The position numbers and the translations under genes were made by a program. The notes below the pieces were generated by a model that was given only the letters and a program-made list of their open reading frames with translations, searched no databases and was not told the origin of the DNA. Shown here in pieces: positions 7,553-16,727 of a stretch of DNA of 48,901 bases. Within the stretch, counting starts at the first letter, position 1. Every line of letters begins with the position of its first letter. This DNA is from an uncultured Oscillospiraceae bacterium (GTDB lineage: Bacteria > Bacillota > Clostridia > Oscillospirales > Oscillospiraceae). The DNA lies in the NCBI GenBank assembly GCA_947629915.1, contig CANRFN010000030.1, positions 1-48,901 on the forward strand, written 5' to 3'.

Positions 7553-8123
7553 GGGGAGAAGACCGGAGGTGGTGGTGATCGCGGGACCCAACGGGAGCGG
7601 GAAGTCCACGTTCACCTGGCTAGCGAAACCGGTGGGGACGTACATCAACGCGGACGAGATCAAGCGGTACGGCTGCTGCACAGACCTGGAGGCGGCTGAG
7701 ACGGCGGAACGGCTGCGGGAGCGCATGCTCGCCGAGAGACGGGACTTCACCTTTGAGACAGTGCTCTCCACGGAGCGGAATCTGCAGCTTCTGAGGCGGG
7801 CCAAGGAACAGGGGTACTTTGTCCGGGGCTTCTATCTCCTCACCAATGATGCCGAGATCAATGTGCTGCGGGTCCGGAGCAGGGCGGCGAACGGCGGACA
7901 CGGGGTCCCGGAGGACAAAATCAGGACGAGGTACAGCAGAGCGCTGCACCTCGTCCCGGCGCTGGTTGAAGTCTGTGATGTGCTGCAGATCCTGGACAAC
8001 ACGGATTTGCCGTTTCGGATCTTCCGAAAGCGAAAGGCCGATTGCTGTCTATGGGAAAATGCGTTCTGGAAGGAGCAGGCGATCCGCGGCCTTACGGGGA
8101 TCTCATCGCTCCACCACGGATAG
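7539..8123 (+). CDS. Zeta-toxin-like P-loop kinase, 194 aa
   Basis: The Walker A motif GPNGSGKST is at residues 16-24, followed by INADEIKRYG and FETVLST, the hallmarks of the zeta-toxin/COG4185 family. PezT and zeta phosphorylate UDP-sugars that feed cell-wall synthesis; small chromosomal members have less certain substrates. Here R76/R134-type arginines follow as expected for ATP handling. ATG 7539 (GGAGGG upstream) overlaps the preceding small gene. Its stop lies 14 bp from the stop of the last array gene on the other strand, with no obvious terminator between them. Confidence 0.85.
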   Translation: MPRTEGRRPEVVVIAGPNGSGKSTFTWLAKPVGTYINADEIKRYGCCTDLEAAETAERLRERMLAERRDFTFETVLSTERNLQLLRRAKEQGYFVRGFYLLTNDAEINVLRVRSRAANGGHGVPEDKIRTRYSRALHLVPALVEVCDVLQILDNTDLPFRIFRKRKADCCLWENAFWKEQAIRGLTGISSLHHG

Positions 8124-8137
8124 CGCCCTGCCTTGTC

Positions 8138-10291
8138 CTAGGACGCTCCGTCCGGTTTTGGCTGGTTCTTGGAGCCCTTTGGCCTGCCGCGCCTCTTCGG
8201 GACATAGGGGACCGGGATGGTGCGCCGCTGCAGCCGCAGGGCCCGGAGCTTGCTGGGGTCCTCCGCGCCATTTACCAGGGAGTAGAGGCAGGAGAGGGAG
8301 TCCAGCGGGAACCCGGCCGCCTCCAGCACGTCTCCCCGCACGCCCAGGTGGGACTGTACGGGTACGAGGATGTTGCTCGTGGTGCCGAGGTGTGTGTAGG
8401 TGACGGAGTCCAGCCAGGAGATCATCTTTTGGATGCTGATGTGGACCCTGGGCTCCCGCTTCTCCCGCTCTTCCTGCTCCTCCTGCTCGTCTTGGTCATC
8501 TTGCTCCTCCTGCATCTCCAGCTCTTCCTCCAGCTCCGCCTCTGCGAAGTCCCGCAGGGCTTCCTCGCGGATCTCTCCCTCCGGATCGGCCTGAAACCGC
8601 TGGAAAGAGGGCAGCAGCAGGGCGCGGACGATGTCCGAGAGGTACGCCACAAAGAACCAGGCGGAGAAGGAGCCCTCGGCCTCGTTGTTCAGCTGCGCGT
8701 GCATGGCGCTGAAGGTGCGGTCCTGGGGGTCTGTCCCCAGGTAGTACGAGAGGGGGACGGCATCGGACATCTCCTGGAGATCCATGGGCTCCGAGGAGGC
8801 CAGCCCGATAAAGCTGTCCAGGCAGCGGTAGTACTGCGCCTCGTCCTCGTCTATGACGCAGCGGTACCTCCCCTCCTCGGGGAGATAATCCAGCCGCAGT
8901 GAATTCCAGACACCCCTGTCCACGGAGTAGAAGGGGCCGCCGGCCTCGTTCACGGCGCCTTTCAGGATGGAGTGCGCCTTGATCTCGGGGGAGTCGTAGT
9001 CCGTGTGGTCTATGTACTCGTTCCCGGCGCCATTGTGGTCGTCTTGCGCATCGTCTACCTCGATGGCGGCGATGGGCTTTTGCTTGCGGGCCGCATTGCC
9101 GTCTTGTGGAGGCGTTGGGATCGGCAGCTGGTATTTTGTGCCGCCGCTCTGGATCTGCTCCAGCACCGCACAGGCCTCCCGATAGGTCTTCTCCAGCTTT
9201 TTGTCGAAGCGGGGCCGATACTTCTCACTGTCCCGGGAGATGCAGTAGAAACCAACAAAGCCCTTCCGGTCCGGGTCTGTGGAACAGGGGTCGAAGAGGG
9301 GGATGCCGTCCTCCCCCGCCGCCACGAGGGGCTCTTTGGCCGCAATCTGGGTGCCGCGTCCCTGGATCAGGTCCGCCTCATGCCGGTCCAGCATGGTCTC
9401 GTGTCCCAGATAGTACGATTGCAGCTCGATCAGCCACGGCAGGTGGAGCGCATCGCAGAGGTTCAGAATGCGGATGCGGCAGAAGGGCTTGGTGCCGATG
9501 AGCCGCCTGGGGGCCAGCCCCAGATCCCGGAAGAGATCCAGTGCCGTCTGGGCCGCCGCCTGGTTGGGGTAGAAGCCGTGGTACAGGTGATAGGCCAGCG
9601 GCATGCCCGGGCAGTCCCCGCCGGTCTCGCATGCGGCCAGTACGCCCATCTGGAGGAGCCACGCGCTGCCGTAAGACCAGTCTGCGCCGGTGGCGCCGAT
9701 GTGGATGGCGGTGTCCCCGGGAGCGGTCTGCTGCCGGAGCTGGGTCCAGCGCCGCAGGAACGCCTGGATCTTCTTCTCCGAGATCCCGTATTCCACCTGC
9801 TGCTGATACCACTGCGGGGTGTGCGCCCGGACGGAGAACACCAGGTAGTCCTGCATGGAGTCTTGTATGGGCTCGATTTCCACGCGCTGGGACCAGTTGT
9901 AGAACATGGCGATGTCCAGGAGGGCGTTGGCGGTCTCGACGCCGAAGATGTCGAGGAGCAGGTCGTAGAGGCCGGACTTGGTCGCCACCCCGAGAAAGAG
10001 CGCATATGGGCCGATGATGGCCCTGTGCCGGAAAAAGGGCGGGATGTTGTCCGGGTCCCTCGCCACCACGTCCTCATAGTAGAAGCTGGCGAAGCGCTCG
10101 CGGTACACGCCGTTGGGGATCATCAGCTGCCGGTCGTCCTCGTTATAGAGCGGGTCTGTCTCAGGGAGCTTGCCGATGGTGGTCCAGACCCGCCCCCTGC
10201 TGCTCATGGAGTACACCTTTGCCTGGACCTTTCCGTCCTTGATCCGGATCTCATCCTCGGGGATGGGGACCCTGTATTGTTCCATATACAT
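8138..10291 (-). CDS. Array gene A6, transposase-like paralogue, 717 aa
   Basis: Last gene of the array. The start MYMEQYRVPIP at 10291 is chosen because it lies 5 bp after the stop of A5 and its GAGGTGA ribosome site overlaps that stop, so translation is coupled; the frame is open 54 bases further upstream. Both DDE-like aspartates are absent: IHIGATG replaces the DxT motif and LIGTKPF replaces the second Asp. A very acidic stretch (EEQDDQDEQEEQEE, near residue 600) precedes the final domain. It ends in RRGRPKGSKNQPK, an AT-hook-like tail. A longer central insert holds NEYIDHTDYDSPEI. Probably not an active transposase; function unknown. Confidence 0.85.
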   Translation of the reverse strand: MYMEQYRVPIPEDEIRIKDGKVQAKVYSMSSRGRVWTTIGKLPETDPLYNEDDRQLMIPNGVYRERFASFYYEDVVARDPDNIPPFFRHRAIIGPYALFLGVATKSGLYDLLLDIFGVETANALLDIAMFYNWSQRVEIEPIQDSMQDYLVFSVRAHTPQWYQQQVEYGISEKKIQAFLRRWTQLRQQTAPGDTAIHIGATGADWSYGSAWLLQMGVLAACETGGDCPGMPLAYHLYHGFYPNQAAAQTALDLFRDLGLAPRRLIGTKPFCRIRILNLCDALHLPWLIELQSYYLGHETMLDRHEADLIQGRGTQIAAKEPLVAAGEDGIPLFDPCSTDPDRKGFVGFYCISRDSEKYRPRFDKKLEKTYREACAVLEQIQSGGTKYQLPIPTPPQDGNAARKQKPIAAIEVDDAQDDHNGAGNEYIDHTDYDSPEIKAHSILKGAVNEAGGPFYSVDRGVWNSLRLDYLPEEGRYRCVIDEDEAQYYRCLDSFIGLASSEPMDLQEMSDAVPLSYYLGTDPQDRTFSAMHAQLNNEAEGSFSAWFFVAYLSDIVRALLLPSFQRFQADPEGEIREEALRDFAEAELEEELEMQEEQDDQDEQEEQEEREKREPRVHISIQKMISWLDSVTYTHLGTTSNILVPVQSHLGVRGDVLEAAGFPLDSLSCLYSLVNGAEDPSKLRALRLQRRTIPVPYVPKRRGRPKGSKNQPKPDGAS

Positions 10292-10296
10292 CTTGA

Positions 10297-12351
10297 TCAC
10301 CTCTTGGCGGTTTCGCCTTTGTCTATGTCCTGTTTGGGGTTGCACTTCTTCGGGGTGTGCAGCGCTGGAATGGTCCGCTTCTGCTGCCTCAAATCCCGGA
10401 CCGCACCCGGGTCCTCCGCAGCCTCCGCCAGGGTGTGGAACTCGGGAAGGACTGCCGGCCGGATTCCAGATGCCTCCAGGACGGCGCCCCGGACCCCCTG
10501 GGTGCTGCCGTAGATGGCCATGTCATCGGCGCTGGCGGTGGATCGGACGAAGCGGATATCCCGCAGCCAGGAGAGCATCGCTCCGATGCTCACAAAGACG
10601 GGGGAATCTGTCCTCTCCAGCTCCTCTGCGGGGTAGCCTTCCCGCGCCTCCTCCCGGAGCTCCCCGTCTCTTGCAGCCATAAACTGGCGGAACGAGGGCA
10701 GCAGCAGGGCGCGGACGATATCTGCGATGTAGGCCACGAAGAACCAGGCGGGGAAGGGGCCGGCGGCCTTGCTGTTCAGCTGGGCGTGCATGGCGCTGAA
10801 GGTGGGGGCAAAATCACGGTCTCCCAGGTGGTACGAGAGGGGAAGGGCATCGGACATGGCCTGCAGATCCATGGGATCCGGGGAGGCCAGCGAGACGAAG
10901 TTTCCCGCGCAGCGGTAGTGCCGGGCGATGTCCGCATCGATCTCGCAGCGGTACGTCCCCTCCTCGGGGTGATACGCCAGCTTCAGGCAGTTCCAGGCCT
11001 GGGGATCGGGGGAGTATAAGGGGCCGCCCGCCTTGCACACCGCCCGGTAGAGCACTTGCATCGCCGCATCGGCGGCGCTGCCCCTGTCCCCTGCGGGGAT
11101 GGGCAGATCGCCCGTTTGGGGGGATCCCTGGAGCTGGTCCAGCACCGTGCAGGCCTCCTGGTACGTCTTGTCCAGCTGCGCCTGCACGGAGTCCCGCCTC
11201 TCTGCGGCGGACTTGGGGAGGCAGTACAGGCCAACAGAGCCTCTCAGCGCTGCCTCTGGGGTGCCCGGCCCGAAGAGAAGCACATTGTCCTCGCCCACCG
11301 CCGCCATGGGATTGCGGGCTGCAATCGGGGTGCCCCGTCCCATGATCAGATCCTCTTCGTGCCGCCGCAGCATGGTTTCGTGGCCTAAGCTGTACTGTCC
11401 CAGCAGGATGAGCCAGGGAATCTGGAGCGCCTTGCAGGTGGAGAAGAACTGCGGCCAGAGGAGCGGCGCATCGGCGATGATCCGCTTTGGGTGCAGCCCC
11501 AGGTCCCGGAAGCGGTCCAGCGCATTCTGGGCATCGGAGCGCTCCGGGTGGGGTTGGCCGTAGAGGTGGTACGCCAGGGGCAGCCCGGGATAGTCTCCCC
11601 CGGTCTCACACACCGCCAGGGCGCCCCATTTGTTCTGTTTGGAGCGGGCACCCCGCTTTTTCCCGGCGGCGGTGCCGTCCAGGTGGAGGACCGTGTCCCC
11701 GGGATTGGCCTTCTGCCGCAGGGCCGCCCAGCGCCGCAGGAACGCCGCAATCTTCTCCTCTGTGATGCCGGAGCCCGGCTTCTTGGGTGGAAACGGACGG
11801 CTGCGGCGCCTGCGGGAGATCTCGCAGTCGCCCGCGTCAGAATAGGGCTCCAGCTGGTAGGAATACCACGCCCGGCTGTGGGGGCGGACGGAGAACACCA
11901 GGTGGTCCTCCAGGCATTCGCCCAAATCCTCGAGGTCGACGTCCTCGCCCATGTTGTAGGACATGGCGATGTCCAGAATGGCGTTGGCGGTCTCAATGCC
12001 GAAGATGTCGAGGAGCAGGTCGTAGAGGCCGGACTGGGTCACCGCACCCAGAAAGAGGGCAAAGGGGCCGATGCCGGCGCCGTTGGTGAAAAAGGGCGGG
12101 ATGTTGTCCGGGTCCTTGTCCACCAGGTCCTCCTTGTAGAAGGCGTGGTACCACAGGCGGTACACGCCGTTGGGGATCATCAGCTGCTGATGGCCTTTGC
12201 CATAGAGCGGGCCCGTCTCAGGGAGCCTGCCGATGGTGGTCCAGACCCGTCTGCTGCCATCGCGGTTGTAGAGCTTTGTCTGGACTTCTCCGGCCTCGGT
12301 GATGCGGGCATCGTCATCGGGAATGGGCACCCTGAGATGTTCAAGATACAC
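10297..12351 (-). CDS. Array gene A5, transposase-like paralogue retaining both Asp positions, 684 aa
   Basis: Starts with GTG at 12351 (MYLEHLRVPIP), 23 bp after A4, with GAGGTGA upstream. Of the six copies it alone keeps an aspartate at both DDE-like places: LHLDGTA (first) and IIADAPLL (second). It reads SPDPMDLQ where the others read SSEPMDLQ. It is also the only copy whose C-terminus has no RGRP core (KKCNPKQD). A basic insert with RRRRSRPFPPKK follows residue 170. The central block VCETGGDYPGLPLAYHLYG fits the beta-strand region around the DDE core of IS4-type enzymes. It may be nearest to the ancestor, or have another specialised role. Confidence 0.85.
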   Translation of the reverse strand: MYLEHLRVPIPDDDARITEAGEVQTKLYNRDGSRRVWTTIGRLPETGPLYGKGHQQLMIPNGVYRLWYHAFYKEDLVDKDPDNIPPFFTNGAGIGPFALFLGAVTQSGLYDLLLDIFGIETANAILDIAMSYNMGEDVDLEDLGECLEDHLVFSVRPHSRAWYSYQLEPYSDAGDCEISRRRRSRPFPPKKPGSGITEEKIAAFLRRWAALRQKANPGDTVLHLDGTAAGKKRGARSKQNKWGALAVCETGGDYPGLPLAYHLYGQPHPERSDAQNALDRFRDLGLHPKRIIADAPLLWPQFFSTCKALQIPWLILLGQYSLGHETMLRRHEEDLIMGRGTPIAARNPMAAVGEDNVLLFGPGTPEAALRGSVGLYCLPKSAAERRDSVQAQLDKTYQEACTVLDQLQGSPQTGDLPIPAGDRGSAADAAMQVLYRAVCKAGGPLYSPDPQAWNCLKLAYHPEEGTYRCEIDADIARHYRCAGNFVSLASPDPMDLQAMSDALPLSYHLGDRDFAPTFSAMHAQLNSKAAGPFPAWFFVAYIADIVRALLLPSFRQFMAARDGELREEAREGYPAEELERTDSPVFVSIGAMLSWLRDIRFVRSTASADDMAIYGSTQGVRGAVLEASGIRPAVLPEFHTLAEAAEDPGAVRDLRQQKRTIPALHTPKKCNPKQDIDKGETAKR

Positions 12352-12374
12352 GGCAGATCACCTCTTGGGGCGTG

Positions 12375-14540
12375 TTAGCCTTTGCCAGTGTCCTGTTTGG
12401 GCTTGTTCTTGGAGCCCTTTGGCCGGCCGCGCTTGTTGGGAATGGTGCGCTTCTGCTGCCGAAGCTCTTTCAGTTCATACGGGTCTTCTGCGCCGACGAC
12501 CAGGTCCCGGAAACGCGGCAGGATGTCCTCCCGGATGCCGGCGGCCTCCAGGACATCCTCGCGGACGCCTCTTGTGTAGCCGTAGTACGCCAGCTCGCCG
12601 TCTACATCGAAGCGGCGGAACCGGACCGTGTCCAGCCAGCGGATCATCCGCCCAATGCTCACCATGACCTTGTGCCAGTCTTTCTTGTCCTCCTCGCTGA
12701 AGTCTCTCAACTCCACGTCCCGGACCTCGCCGTCCTTCGCCGCCTCAAACTGCCGGAAGGAGGGCATCAGCAGGGCGCGGACGATATCTGCGATGTAGGC
12801 CAGGAAGAGCCAGGTGTCGAAAGAGCCGTCCGTCTCGCTGTTCAGCTGGAGGTGGATGGCGCTGAAGGCGGGGTTGAGGTCGCTGTCTCCCAGGTGGAGG
12901 GAGAGGGGGAAGTCGTCCGAGATGGTCTGCAGGTCCATGGGCTCGGAGGAGGCCACGGTGAAATAGCAGCCCCTGCAGCGGTAGTACTGGTGCATCTCCT
13001 CGTCGATGGCGAGCCGATACCGCCCCTCCTCCGGGTGGTACTCCAGCTTCAGGCAGTCCCAGGCGTACTGATTGGGGGAATAGAACAGGCCCCCGGCCGA
13101 GCGCACGGCATCGTAGAGTGCGCTGAGCGCCTGTTTCTCGGGGGTTTCGTCCTCGTCATCTTCGTCCTCGTCTTCCGCTTTCACGCAGGGCTTCGCCCCG
13201 CCCTCTGCGGGCTGCGGGATGGGCAGGGGGTTCTCTCCGTCCCCGTTTTGCAGCTGATCCAGCGCGGTGCTGGCCTCCTGGTACGTCTTGTCCAGCTTCT
13301 CCTTCATGTATTCCCGCTCTTCGATGGCGGGATAGGAGATGCAGTACAGGCCAACAAAGCCCCTCCTGTCTGGCTCCGGGGTGCCCGGGCCAAAGAGGAG
13401 GACGTTGTCCTCGGCCACCGCCACCATGGGGTCTCGGGCGGTGATGGGGGTGCCGTGTCCCTGATACAGCGCCTCCTCATACCGCTTCAGCATGGTCTCG
13501 TGGGCCAGGAAGTCGTCCTGCAGCAGCACGAGCCAGGGCAGCTGGAGCGTCTCACAGATGGTGAGAAATTCCGGCCGCAGCAGGGGCGCCTCCGTGATGA
13601 TCCGCTTGGGCTTCAGACCCAGTTCCTGGAACAGGTCTGCCGCCTCCTGGGCGTCCGAGAGCTCCAGGTGGTATCCGCTGTAGAGATGGTATGCCAATGG
13701 CAGCCCGGGGTACTCCCCGCCGGTCTCGCACACGGCCACAATGCCGTGCTTCTCCGGCTCGGAATAGCCGCCGAACCGCTGGATCCAGCCCGCGCCGGTG
13801 GCGTTGAGGTGGATGGCGGTGTCCCGGGGATCGGTCTTCTGCCGCAGCGCCGTCCAGCGCCGCATGAACTCCCGGATCCGCTCCTCCGTGATGCCCTCAT
13901 CGTATCCCTTGGGTGGGAAGTTGTGCCGCCGGCGGGGGTAGTCCTCGTCATCCTCGTCATCGCCCCAGCCGCCCCAAAAATCGAAGTCATCGTCATCGCC
14001 GCCGTCATCCCAGACGCTCTCCTCGTCCTGAGAGGGGTCCAGCTCGTACTTATACCACTCCGCGGAGTGGGGGCGGCCGGAGAACACCACTTGGTCCTCC
14101 AGGGTGCGGTCCATCCTATCGAGATCCAGCCGCTCGCCCCAGTTGTAGTATAGGGCGATGTCCAGGATGGCGTTGGCGTCCTCCACGCCGAAGACATCGA
14201 TGAGGGTGTCGTAGAGGCCGGACTTGGTCACGGCGCCGAGAACGAGGGCAAAGGGGCCGATGGTGGCGCCATTCTCGAAAAACGGGGGATAGTTGTCCGG
14301 GTCCAGGTCCGATACCTCACTGCGATAGTGGGAGCCATACCAGTAGCGGTATACGCCGTTGGGGATCATCACCTTCCGGCCGAATTCATCGTGCAGCGGG
14401 CCTGTCTCCGGGAGCCTGCCGATGGTGGTCCACACCCGCCGGCTGCCGGTCTTGTTGTATACCTTTGCCTGGACCTCACCGCTGCTGATGACACGGGTGC
14501 CCTCCTTGGGGATGGGCGCTCTCACATTTTCCAGATACAT
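12375..14540 (-). CDS. Array gene A4, transposase-like paralogue, 721 aa
   Basis: ATG 14540 (MYLENVRAPIP) is used; a GTG three codons earlier lies inside the GAGGTGAAGGA ribosome site. The first Asp is replaced (IHLNATG) and the second reads IITEAPLL. Residues 175-210 form a long acidic and aromatic insert (DDGGDDDDFDFWGGWGDD) located where A3 has another acidic insert and A1, A2 and A6 have none. A second acidic linker (EDEDEDDEDE) follows residue 440. The C-terminus is KRGRPKGSKNKPK. Full-length and intact. Distances to neighbours are 22-23 bp. Confidence 0.85.
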   Translation of the reverse strand: MYLENVRAPIPKEGTRVISSGEVQAKVYNKTGSRRVWTTIGRLPETGPLHDEFGRKVMIPNGVYRYWYGSHYRSEVSDLDPDNYPPFFENGATIGPFALVLGAVTKSGLYDTLIDVFGVEDANAILDIALYYNWGERLDLDRMDRTLEDQVVFSGRPHSAEWYKYELDPSQDEESVWDDGGDDDDFDFWGGWGDDEDDEDYPRRRHNFPPKGYDEGITEERIREFMRRWTALRQKTDPRDTAIHLNATGAGWIQRFGGYSEPEKHGIVAVCETGGEYPGLPLAYHLYSGYHLELSDAQEAADLFQELGLKPKRIITEAPLLRPEFLTICETLQLPWLVLLQDDFLAHETMLKRYEEALYQGHGTPITARDPMVAVAEDNVLLFGPGTPEPDRRGFVGLYCISYPAIEEREYMKEKLDKTYQEASTALDQLQNGDGENPLPIPQPAEGGAKPCVKAEDEDEDDEDETPEKQALSALYDAVRSAGGLFYSPNQYAWDCLKLEYHPEEGRYRLAIDEEMHQYYRCRGCYFTVASSEPMDLQTISDDFPLSLHLGDSDLNPAFSAIHLQLNSETDGSFDTWLFLAYIADIVRALLMPSFRQFEAAKDGEVRDVELRDFSEEDKKDWHKVMVSIGRMIRWLDTVRFRRFDVDGELAYYGYTRGVREDVLEAAGIREDILPRFRDLVVGAEDPYELKELRQQKRTIPNKRGRPKGSKNKPKQDTGKG

Positions 14541-14562
14541 TTCCTTCACCTCGTGGGGGATA

Positions 14563-16706
14563 TTAGCCCTTGCCAGTGTCCTGTTTGGGCTTGTCCTTGG
14601 AGCCCTTCGGCCGGCCGCGCTTGTTGGGAATGGTGCGCATCATCTGCCGCAGATTTTTGAGCTCATTGGGGTCTTCGGAGGGATTCACCAGCGATGCGAA
14701 ACGCGGGAGAAGGTCCGGGCGGATTCCAGCTGCCTGCAGGACGGCGCCCCGGACGCCCTCGGTGCTGCCGCGGAAGGTGAAATCAGCGGCCTCAGTGTAG
14801 GGGTGATAGAACTGGAGGTCGTCCAGCCACCGGATCATCTTGCGGATGCTCACGGAGACATCGGGCTCCTCCTTTTTCAGTTCCTCTTCGGTGTGTTTCT
14901 CCCGCTCTTTGGCGCGGATCTCCCCGTCTTTCTCGGCGGCAAACTGCCGGTACGAGGGCAGCAGAAGGGCCCGGACGATGTCTGAAAGAAAGGCCACGAA
15001 GAACTGGGTGGAGAAGTGCCAGGAGCCGGGCTGCTCGGTGTTCAGCTGGGCGTGCATGGCGCTGAAGGTGTCATCGTCCAGGTTGTACGAGAGGGGGAAG
15101 TCATCGTACATGGCCTGCAGCTCCATGGGCTCGGAGGAGGCCAGGCCGATGTAGTTCCCCCGGCAGCGCAGGCGCTGTACCTCGCCCTCATCGATGTACA
15201 GGCGATACCGATCCCCGTCCGGGAGATACTCCAGCTTCAGGCAGTCCCAGACGTCTGAATCGGGATGGTAGAACTGTCCCCCGGCCTTGCACACGGCAAA
15301 ATAGAGCTCTGTGAGCGCCCTGTTTTCGGCGGCCTGCACCGGCGTCTCCTTGCTGCCGCTGTTGGGGTTGATCGAGACCGTGCTCGGCAGGGTAAGCTTT
15401 TCTGCGCTGTTGCCGCTCTGGATCTGCTCCAGTACCGCATAGGCCTCCTGGAACGTCTTGGGCAGCTGCTCATTCAAGTAGTCCCGGCTCATGCGGGCGG
15501 ACTCGGTGCGGCAGTAGATCCCTACACGGCCGGTCCGGTCTGCCAGCGCAGAGGACGGGGAGAAGAGGGTGACATCGTCTTCACAGACCGCCGTCATGGG
15601 CTCGGAGGCCGTGATGGGGGTGCCGTGCCCCTGAATCAGCTCCTCCTCGTGCCGCTTCACCATGGTCTCCTGCCCGAGGTAGGCGTACTGCATCTGGATG
15701 AGCCAGGGCATCTGGACCGCATCGCACATGGAGAAGAACGCGGTGTCCAAGAGGTGGCTGCCGGCGGTGATCCGCTTTGGGTGCAGCCCCAAACTGTGGA
15801 AGAACTTCAACGCCTGCTGGGCATCGGCGGTCTCCGGGCGCTCATGGGAAAAGAGATCGTACGCCAGCGGCAGCCCGGGATACTCCCCGCCGGTCTCGCA
15901 CGCGGCCATAAGACACCACTTGTCTATCTCATCGTACGGATTCCGGCCATCGATGGCCGTGGTGCGCTGTACGTGGATCACAGCATCCCCGGGATTGGCC
16001 CTCTTCCGCAGTGCGATCCAGCGCCGCATGAAGTCCCGGGTCTTCTCCTCAGTGATCCCGGCGTCCCTCTCCTTGGGCGGAAAACTGCGCTTGCGCTGGG
16101 GCATGTACTCGTCTTCGAAGCTGGCCGCGAAACCGAGATCGAAATCCTCATCCTCATCCTCGTCATCCTCGCCAAAGGGGAAGAGATCCCGCAGCCAGTC
16201 CCGGGAGCCGCGTTCTCCCCCATAGGGATTGAAGATGTAGTCGTACCACTCCCAGGTGTGGGGGCGGACGGAGAAGACGATGCGGCCGTCCAGATATCGC
16301 TGGATCCACTCGAGCTCCACCCGTTCGGCGAGGTTGTAGAACATGGCCACGTCCAGAAGGGCGTTGGCGGTTTCGATGCCGAAGACGTCGATCAGCAGGT
16401 CGTAGAGGCCGGACTGGCTCACCGTCCCCAGGAAGAGGGCAAACGGGCCGATCTTGGCGCCTTCCACGAAAAACGGCGGGATGTTGTCCGGGTCCTTGTC
16501 CACCTGCGGTAGTAGTAGTCGCAGGAAAACCGGTAGAACCCGTTGGGGATCATCAGCCGGTTGCGGTTCTCGTCATACATGCGGCCCTCCTCAGGGAGCT
16601 TGCCAACGGTGGCCCAGGACCTGTCTGTGAGCATGCACTGGACCAGTCCGGACTTGGTCACCCGGGCCCCCTCGAGGATGGGCACTCTGAAGTTTTCCAA
16701 AAACAT
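14563..16706 (-). pseudogene. Array gene A3, frameshifted transposase-like paralogue
   Basis: Family homology starts at ATG 16706 (MFLENFRVPIL, GGAGGT upstream) and runs to CDYYYR, then continues in another frame from VDKDPDNIPPFF near 16503. Comparison with A2 (YYREVSEKDPDN) shows that one G is missing in CGC(G)AG around 16505-16507. The total of 2144 bp is one short of a multiple of three. Downstream the frame stays open for 646 codons, including an acidic insert (GEDDEDEDEDFD) and the KRGRPKGSKDKPK tail. The first Asp is lost (IHVQRTT). Because the remainder is undamaged, the shift is recent, a sequencing error or, less likely, a programmed event. Confidence 0.75.
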
Positions 16707-16727
16707 GGGGCGTACCTCCTGGGCGGT

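Noticed and set aside
16495..16515. Programmed ribosomal frameshift in A3
   Set aside because: No slippery heptamer at the site; a missing G restores the family sequence exactly.
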